In this document: in pieces, positions 1 to 8,900 of the stretch
Position numbering within the stretch: the first letter of the stretch is position 1
How the letters are laid out: each line of letters opens with the position of its first letter
Assembly: GCA_023250715.1 (NCBI GenBank)
Contig: JAHFAF010000012.1
Coordinates: 1-39,487 of the forward strand
Length of the DNA stretch: 39,487 nt
Direction of reading: 5' to 3'
Source of the DNA: Pseudobdellovibrionaceae bacterium
GTDB taxonomy: Bacteria; Bdellovibrionota; FAC87; UBA2466
Translations under genes and position numbers: made by a program
The notes under the pieces: generated by a model
Told to the model about the DNA's origin: nothing
Seen by the model: only the letters and a program-made list of their open reading frames with translations
Database searches by the model: none

Positions 1-687
1 TACTTTGGGTGAAATGTTGCCGGGTTTTAGAGGGCGAATGATCTCCTCCACCCACTTCTGGCCTAACTCCGATTTCCCCCCCTCCATTTTTCTCATCACC
101 TCAGGAGGAGCGTTGGGAAGGATCCGAGTCCCCTCCTGTTTCTGCACGGGGCTTAAGCCCTCGGTGAGGCTCACCCAAAACTCGCCTACGGATCTTTTTT
201 GTTTTGCGGCGAGCGCTGAAAATGCTTTAGGGTCCGTTAATACCGTGTTCAAGAAAATCTGAGCAGCTTCTCGGCTCTCCTTGTGAATGGAAGGATCCTT
301 CGAAAAAAAATCGTAGAAAATAGTACGCTCAGCCAGAGTAGGGAAAACAAAATCTTTCAAATAGCTTTCCTTATCGTTTCCAAAAACCCCTTTGATTTTC
401 GCAAGCGAATCAGGAGCCGCAGTGTTCTTATCAATCCTCTGATCCTCCTTTTGTACAAGCTCTGGTGTAATCTCATGTCCATGATTCTTGAGAATCTGCG
501 CGTAGGTATAGGCGCGCACGAGCTGATCCAATCCCAAGTTTCGATTATCGTCGGGAAAGTAGATTTTAATGACAGCACTTCGGTAGGCAGCGTCCTTCTC
601 GCTAAGCGTGTAATCGCCGACTTTAGCAACGGGCGAATTTCGCGTGCAGGAAAAAAGAAATAGAAGAAGGGGCAAAAAACGGAGCAT
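1..687 (-). CDS. SurA/PpiC-like (parvulin-type) peptidyl-prolyl isomerase lipoprotein, C-terminus truncated by the window edge
   Basis: Manual translation from ATG at 687 is open to base 1: MLRFLPLLLFLFSCTRNSPVAKVGDYTLSEKDAAYRSAVIKIYFPDDNRNLGLDQLVRAYTYAQILKNHGHEITPE...SELGQKWVEEIIRPLKPGNISPKV. Lipobox LFSC, SurA-N-like 'VAKVGDYTLSEKDAA', parvulin-like 'LKPGNISP'. Not in the ORF track, probably because no stop falls within the window. Confidence 0.72.
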   Translation of the reverse strand, partial: MLRFLPLLLFLFSCTRNSPVAKVGDYTLSEKDAAYRSAVIKIYFPDDNRNLGLDQLVRAYTYAQILKNHGHEITPELVQKEDQRIDKNTAAPDSLAKIKGVFGNDKESYLKDFVFPTLAERTIFYDFFSKDPSIHKESREAAQIFLNTVLTDPKAFSALAAKQKRSVGEFWVSLTEGLSPVQKQEGTRILPNAPPEVMRKMEGGKSELGQKWVEEIIRPLKPGNISPKV

Positions 688-702
688 TCAAAGAAGTATA
701 CT

Positions 703-2990
703 TTAAGGGGTGTAAGAGTAACCAGTGTTTAGATTTCCATTACAGTTACCGCCCCAGAGAATAACCTGCCGGCCCGTAAAGACCCCACTATGACCCCGGC
801 GGTACGCAGTGGCGAAAGCTCCGTCGTACCAGGTGCCATTCGCACCGACGTTCGGATCGAAGAGCTTTGTTTGGCCTTGGTAAAGACTTCCGTCCGTCGC
901 TCCATAAATAAACAACTTCGATCCGGTCCAGACACTGGGAATGGTATTGACCGAATCGTAGAGGAGAACTCTTCCTACGGGCACGTTCGTATTGCTCATG
1001 GCGACCCACGAGCCCTGGCCGCTATAACCGCCGGAATAAGGATCGTACATCGCACCATCCGTTAACTTGTAACCACCGCCCCAGATGAGCATGCGACGGC
1101 CTGTCCAGACCGCAACGTGATTGGTTCTCGCGCTGGGAGCTCCTGTAGTGGTGGTCGTCACCCAGGTATCGGTGTCCGGGCTATACTTTCCACCCGTATT
1201 GCTTCCATTGGAAAATCCGCCACCCCAGATAATCATGTCTCTACCGGTCCACACCACGCTGGCTCCTCCATAGCGGCTCGTCGGAACGTTCGTCGTACTC
1301 ATGGTTGTCCAGGTTCCCACCCCACCCACGCTAAAACCGTTGTAAGGATCAAGACGCGCACCCGATACCTTCGCCTGTGTACTGGAATTGCTGACGGGGT
1401 CAAATTCATAATTTCCAGATCCGCCCCAAACGATAAATTCTCTGCCGGTCCAGACGCTTAAATGTCCAAAACGAGCTGAGGGGGCGCCCGTATTTTCAAT
1501 TGCTATCCAGGTGGAGGCGCCTGTGCCGACGGGATCAAACATCGCACCATCTCCAAGATAGCCGGCAGTGGAGGATCCTCCCCAAATGATCATGTGGCGC
1601 CCTGTCCACGCGTAGGAAAATCCATTTCGGGCGGTGGGGGCATTGATATCCGAAATATCCACAGCCGACCAAGAGTCTGTGGCCGGATCGTAAATGCCTC
1701 CCGTACCCAAATAAGTGCTGACATCCGTGTTGCCACCCCAAATGATCATCTTACTTCCTGTCCACACGGCTGCGTGCCCGTATCTTGCTTCAGGAGCGCC
1801 AGTGCCGTTTGTCGACGATATTTGTACCCAAGTATTGGAAAGATTCGTAATCGGAGGCGTGTAACGTGCGCCCGTACCGACAGCTCCGCCATTCCACCCG
1901 CCCCACATCAGAAATTCTTTTCCAGTCCACGCACTGGCGTAAGCAGCGCGCCCCACGACTTCGGCGGCGGGATTTACCATGGTAGTCCAAGCCGTCGTGG
2001 AGGTGCCGGCGGCATTATCCAACGACGGATCGTAAAGACCGCCAGTATTGGTCGCAGCTCCACCCGTGCCGTTATAGCCACCCCAGATAACTAATTGTTT
2101 ACCGGTCCATTGCGCTTGCACGCCGGCCCTGACCGTGGGAGCTCCCGAGACTGTCATCGGACTCCAGATATCATTGACAGGATCATAACGGCGCCCGTCG
2201 TTAAAGTACGTGGCACCAGGGCATCCTCCGCCTGTGTATCCGCTGATTCCGCCCCAAACCAAGACCTCACGGCCGGTCCACACCATCGAATGCCCCTGGC
2301 GTTTCGTGGGCGCGCCGGCCATGGTAGTTGAACGCCAAGTTCCATTCGGGCCGTCATAGGGATCGAATCTTCCGCCCACGTCCGTTCCGGCGAAGCAGGA
2401 TCCTCCGTCGCCACCCCAGACCACCAATTCCTTTCCTGTCCAAACTCCGATATTGCCGGCCCAGTATCCGATAGAGTACCCGGTGGGAGCATTGGTCGTG
2501 CTCATCGCCGTCCAGGCGTTCACACTATTTCCATTCGCATCCTTAGAGGGATCGTACATCCCGCCGGGTGCAGCGCTGCCAGAAGACCCGCCCCACACAA
2601 GCATGTGCTTTCCCGTCCACACCGCTACATGCATCATCTTGGGAGAGGGCGCACCAGTCGTCGTCGTTTTTATCCAAGTCTGGCTCACTGGATCGAATCG
2701 ACCGCCATTATTCACAGCCGGATAGGAACTGCCTTCATGCGCTTGCCCGCCCCACACGATCATCTCCCTGCCCGTCCAAACTGCAGTGTGATCCTGTCTC
2801 GGGGTAGGAGTATTCGCAGTGACCGGAGTGGAAGTCCAGCTATCAGTTATCGGATCGTACATCGCACCAACCTGAACACTCATCGTTCCGCCCCAGACGA
2901 TCATCTGGCTTCCGGTCCAAACCACAGAGCTTTGAATTTTAGACACTCCAGAAAGCGGCGAGGAAGACATCGTCACCCAGGCCTGGCCGT
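703..2990 (-). repeat. C-terminal Kelch-like repeat region, 14 WTG..hhhWGG blades
   Basis: Fourteen occurrences of the W/F-TG-x(4,5)-W/Y-G motif counted in the translation (e.g. VWTGSQMIVWGG, VWTGREMIVWGG, VFTGRQVILWGG), averaging about 54 aa per unit. Confidence 0.9.
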
Positions 2991-5900
2991 CATAAATGAA
3001 TTTCGGCGCGCTCGCGTGATTGGAGCTGACCTGATTATCCCCGTTTTTCACGATGACATCCGCTGGCCCGATGGCACCACTGGGAACCGTACAAATAATT
3101 TGCGTGCTGGTCGGAGTCCCCACTATCGGGCAGACAGTGCCGTTCACTGCCGGGCTGTCGCTTCCGCCGATAAGAACGGTGGGCGAGGAAAATTCAGCGC
3201 CCGTAAGTGTAATGGACGTTCCCGATTGTCCAAAGGCCGGTGTGAGGCTCGTAAGGGTCGGAGGGGGTGCGTAGGTAAAGGTGCCAATCGTCCTCAAATT
3301 CTGACTATTCGTCAAAACCAAACTGGCAGCACCCTTGACACCGGGGGGAGTGGTACACTGGACCTGATTGTAACTACTGCCAGTGATCTCGCAAATCTGT
3401 CCTCCGATCGTTACCGAGACTGCAGGAAAATTTGTTCCGGAAATCGTCAGAGGAGTTCCGCCCAACGTAGTCCCAGAGGGAGGACTGATGCTAGTAATCC
3501 CGGGCCGTTCGTGGAAATATCCCACGTAAGTCCTGGTGACGCTTTGTCCATCCCAGTTAGTCACAGTGACGCTCGCGTAATCGGCCGGAGGGTGCGGTGC
3601 GAGATTACATTGAATTTGAGTGGATGTCGCGGAGGTGACCGTGCAAGCAGAGGTGGTAATTGAACCATTCATGTTCTGGTAGGATACCGTCGGCAAGGCT
3701 GGGCTTGTCAGGAAATAATTGCCATTAATCGTTACCACCATGGGCGCTACACCATCGATCGTCCCGTCTGTCGAAAGCGCCCAAGGATCCACGGAACCCA
3801 CCGAAGGTGCATATTGATACTTGAACGTAGCGGAAAGTACCTTCGTTTGCCCATCCGAATTCTGCACTCTAGCGCCCACTAGCTCCTCGTACCAGAGACT
3901 ACTGGTGGTGCAAACGATCTGCGTATCATTGGAGAGGGCACCATTCACCGCACAAGGCTTATCTCCACTGGAGGTCACTAATGCCACTGTCGCTCCAGTG
4001 GAAAACTTAGACCCACTCAAGGTAATTTCCGTTCCGCCTTCAACCGCTCCCCCAGCCGGCGTGACACCTGAAATCACAGGAGCAAACCGGTAGGTAAAAG
4101 TAAGCGCCCCTGAAGTAGTCTGACCATCCGGATTCACCAAGGTGACAGCGACGGCTCCTTCCGTGTGCGCCGGCATGGATACGGTAAGTTTTCCGGAGTT
4201 GACGAAGGTAACAAAAGACGCTGCCAGCGCAGATCCATTCAACTTCACAGTGGGCTTAGTGATGAAATTCGATCCCAATACATCGATGCTGAACCCACCC
4301 GCTGGATCACCGGAAGTGACGCTGAGCGAACTCAATGCGGGGGCCAAATTGTAATCGTACGTTGTTGTTGCCGTTTTATTATCCGTGTTCTTCACTGTGA
4401 CGGTGACCGTGCCGCTTGCATGTGCGGGAATCTTAGCCGTGATTTGAGTGGACGTGATGGAAAGGTCGGAGGGCGCGACAAAGGCACCGCCGAAATCCAC
4501 CGTTAGCTTCGGCAAAAATCCCGTACCGTCAATCGTCATGCTAGCCCCCCCAGCGACAGGACCCGCGGTAGGCGTGCGTGAGATAATCGTCGGTGCTGGA
4601 GAGTTCACATAACTGTACTGGACATTATTCGAACTGGATTGAGTATCCCAGTTGGTGACGACTACTGGTGCACCGCCAACTGCGTGAGCACCCGTTTCGC
4701 AGGTAATCGATGTTCCGGAGCTCGACGTTACCGGACAATTCACCCCTCCGATCGAAACCGCTGGGCTAGGAAGGAAATCCGCTCCGCTAATCACTACACT
4801 CGTTCCACCCCCCGATGTGCCGGAGGTGGGGTTAGTTCCCGAGACCGTGGGAGCACGCTGATAGGTATAGCCATTCGACAATTGACCGGAGAGATCCAGT
4901 CCGAACGTCACTTTCACATGGGTGGCACCCGGGATAACTAATCCCGAAGGCGGCGGTGGCGTATCGGCGGTGATGGAATTTGCGCTCACCACTTGAACGT
5001 TTGTCGCCACGGCTTGCGCTCCCGTTCCCGGATTTACGAAGGTGACAGTCACGCCGGGGAAAAATCCTGATCCCGAAATCGTTACATGCGTGCCCCCCGC
5101 AATCGCCCCTCCACTAAGCGCAATTCCATCGACCGTGAAATTGCTTTTGTACGTGAAAAGTACGGCCCCATTCGTTGCCGTTTGCGGGCCAGGGTTTTTA
5201 ATTGCGACGGATGCGGGATTAACTCCCCCGGAAAAAGCCGGTGTCAAGCAGGTCATGCTCAAGGGCGGATTGGGAATGGGATTCGTGCAAGGCAATCCAT
5301 TGATTTCTGCGGTAGACGTATCCAGGATATTCGTTCCTGTAATTGTCACTAAACTGCCTCCCGCGCTATTTCCAATAGTCGGTGAAATGCTCGTGAGAGT
5401 CGGCGGAGGTGCGTAGAAATAAGAGGGTGACGTCGAATCCGATTGCCCTTCTTCGTTGATCACAACCACGTCCATTACGCCCGTGCCATTGGTCGGGCTC
5501 GCAGGAGTCCTGGCTGTAATCGTATTTTCATTCACAACGACAACACTCGTCGCCAAGGCTTCACTGTTTCCTAACTTAAACTTCACTTGAGCATTCGGAT
5601 AAAAACGCAGTCCCGTAATCGTTACAACGGCATTGCCGGCAACCGGGCCCGAGCCGGGATTTATTCCGGTGGCATCCGGAGCCATCCGATAAATAAATGC
5701 ACCGGTGCGTATGGTATTTTGATCGTCAAGATTGGTGATTTTCACGTCGGCAGGGAAAGGAGTCGTCCCGCTCAGTGCGTGGTTCGCTGCCGCGCAAGTG
5801 AGAATCGTGGCCGAGAAAGTGACAATCGGACAATCGACGTCCGCCACTTTTACCGAAACACCTGACAAGAAATTCGTACCAGTGATCGTCAGTATAGTCG

Positions 5901-8900
5901 GTACTACCGGGGCCGGGTTGCCCGCAACCGGCAATACAGTGGCGATCGAAGGAGCGGAGCTAATTTCGTATGTATACCCACCGCTCAACGTATCTGACTG
6001 GTTGTCGGAGTTTTGTATGAAAACGCCTTTCGCTCCGATGGCTGTATTTCGCGGAGTCACTGCAGTAATCGTGGTGTCATTGACTCGCACAACGCCAGTA
6101 ACCGCTTTTCCGTCAATCTGGACCGTGGGACTCGCCAAGAAGCCCGTGCCGGTAATCGTGATACTCGTACCACCGCCGGTGGAACCATGATTCGGGCTTA
6201 CCGATGTAACATGCGGCGGATTTCGATAGGTAAACTGCCCGGAGAGGCTCGCCGTCTGCCCATCTCCATTCGTCAAGACAATCGGGGGACTTGTGAGATC
6301 CGGCCCGGCCGGCGTTTTTCCCGTAACGGTCGTACCGTTTACCCTCACCACGGTTGTCGCACCGGCACCGCCGAATGCCACGGAAACCGTGCCGAAGAAA
6401 CCGGTGCCCGTCAGCGTGAAATCAGTCCCGCCCGCAGGCGGACCCGCTTGAATATTAATACCCGTGAGGGTAGGCGCCGCATTCAGATAGGTAAAGGCAC
6501 TGAGTTTAGTTCGAGCCTGTCCGAAAGCATCCGTCACGACGACATTCACAAGGCCTGCAGCATGGGCTCCGGTGAGACAGGTAATTTTCGTACTCGGCAC
6601 CACTACGTTCACCGGCCCGCAGGCCACACCAACCGTGTCGGTAGTGCTTTTCAAAATCACGGTATCCGACGATCGCAAACCGGAGCCATTGATGGTGAGG
6701 GCATCTCCTCCCCCGACGAGTCCAATTGCCGGAACAACCGTGTCCACCACCGGCGCATCCTTATAGACAAAGGGCAATGGATACTCGACGATTTGACCGT
6801 CTCCATTAGTGAGCTGAATTGTCGCGTTCCCTGCTGTGGTTGCCGCCGGAGTATGGAAACTCACATGGGTAGAATCGACGACGACGGGGTCCGTGGAGCT
6901 GATTCCACCCACCTTCACACTAGCCCCGGAGAGAAAACCTGTCCCCGTGAGCGTGACGAGAGTGCCTCCCGCCATCGGGCCTTCCAACACATCGGCGCCA
7001 CTCAAGGTGGGTGGCGGATTCGTGTAGGTGAAAGCATTTTGCTTCACGCGCGATTGGCCGTAGGAGTCGGTGACAACAACATTCACCTGGCCCGCGCCAT
7101 GCACGCTCGTCACGCAGGAAATTGTTGTATTCGTAGCAACCAAATTTACCGGCCCGCAGCTCGATCCACTTCCCAATTCCGCAGCGCCGATTAATTTCAC
7201 CGTATCGGAAGAGCGTAAACCAGTACCCACGATCGTAAGAACTGTTCCACCGAGCACGGTACCGGTGGCTGGCGCTACGGAATCCACCACCGGCGCGTCT
7301 TTATAAACAAAATTCTGAGGGTAGGTGACATTTTGTCCGTCTGAGTTCGTCAATTCAATGCTAGAGGAAGCCGCTGCCGTGGCAGGAGGAGTGTGGAACC
7401 TCACATGGGTGGAATCGACGACAACGGGGTCCGATGAGCTCACGCCGCCCACTTTCACGCTGGATCCGAGGAAGCCCGTTCCCGTAAGTGTTACCAGAGT
7501 GCCCCCGGCAAGAGGCCCTTCCAAAACGTCCGCGCCACTCAGGGTGGGGGCCGGGTTCACATATTGAAACGCGCTCAGCTTTACGCGCACCTGACCGTAG
7601 GAATCAGTCACCACTACGTTTACGACGCCGGCGGCATGACTACTCGTCACGCAGGAGATTGTTGTATTGGTAACAACCAAATTTACCGGGCCGCAGTTCG
7701 ATCCGCTTCCAATTTCCGCAGCACCGATTAATTTCACCGTATCGGTGGAGCGCAGTCCGGAGCCTACGATTGTAAGTACGCTGCCGCCACCTGAAAGACC
7801 CGTTGCAGGGGTAACCGAGTCAATAATCGGCGCATCCTTATAGATGAAGGGCTGCGGGTAAGTAACCACTTGAGCATCTGCATTGGTCAATTCAATGGTG
7901 GCGGAAACCGCTTGCGCAACACCCGGAGTGTGGAATCTCACATGGGTGGAATCCACAACAGTCGTGTCAGGAGCTGCGATCGCCCCAACTTTTACGGATG
8001 CACCCGTCACAAAATTTGCACCAGTCAGGGTGACTAAACTTCCGCCCGCAAGAGGCCCTTCCAAAATATCCGCCCCACTCAGAGTAGGGGGTGGGCTCGT
8101 GTAGCGAAAAGCTTGAGGTTTTGTCCTGGACTGATTGAAAGAATCGGTGACGACAAGATCAACCGCGGTCGCACTCGCTGTTCCCGTCGGGGCGACACAG
8201 GAAATCTTGGTATTCGTCTCTAAGACGGCAACCGAGGTACAGGGTCTACCGTCCACCTTCACGGTACTTAACTCATTCAAACCTACACCGGTGATGGTGA
8301 GAAGCGTATTCACATTTGCAAGGCCAGTCGCCGGAGTTACCGTGTCGAGGGTCGGTGCATCTTTATAAGTGAACGCTGAAGTGAGGGAGCGCTTTTGGCC
8401 GTCGCCGTTCGTCAACTCCACATCCACCCCACCCGCCACTTCCTGCGACGGAGTAATAATTGTGACTTTTGTTGAGTCGACGAAAGTTACATTCGAGACC
8501 GACTTATTGCCGAATTTGACGGAGACCGGGCTTCGAAATCCACCGCCATTTAAGTCAACAGAAGTTCCGCCAACAAGTGCTCCTTCGGAGACACTCAAAC
8601 TGGTAAGACTGGGCGGCGGGAAAACATAGGTGAATAACCCTGTTTTACTGGAGCTTTGCCCGTCCGGATTAACGACGGTAATCGTGTAAGAGCCTTCGTC
8701 CGTCTGGGAGGGTGAGGTACAACGCAGCTGCGATGCCGAATCGAATAAAACCGGCGTACAGGATTTGGAGCCCAGCTGAACCGTCGCCCCGTCCTTAAAA
8801 TCATTTCCCGTAATCGTGAGGGACTGCCCACCGCTCGTCGAACCAGAAGAAGGAGAAACTGATCCGACGTTCGGAGGGAGAATGAATGTGAATGCATTAG

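Noticed and set aside
703-2990. Regularly spaced near-identical DNA (ccccagatgatcat...ccggtccacac), CRISPR-like at first glance
   Set aside because: It is the codon-level trace of Kelch WTG..WGG motifs in an open frame; spacing and spacers encode protein.
2605-3663. 352-aa plus-strand ORF inside the giant gene
   Set aside because: Antisense shadow ORF; Arg/Ser/His-rich composition with no domain pattern, while the minus strand encodes clear IPT/Kelch repeats.
6013-7194. 393-aa plus-strand ORF inside the giant gene
   Set aside because: Antisense shadow of IPT repeats; its apparent internal repeats mirror the coding strand.
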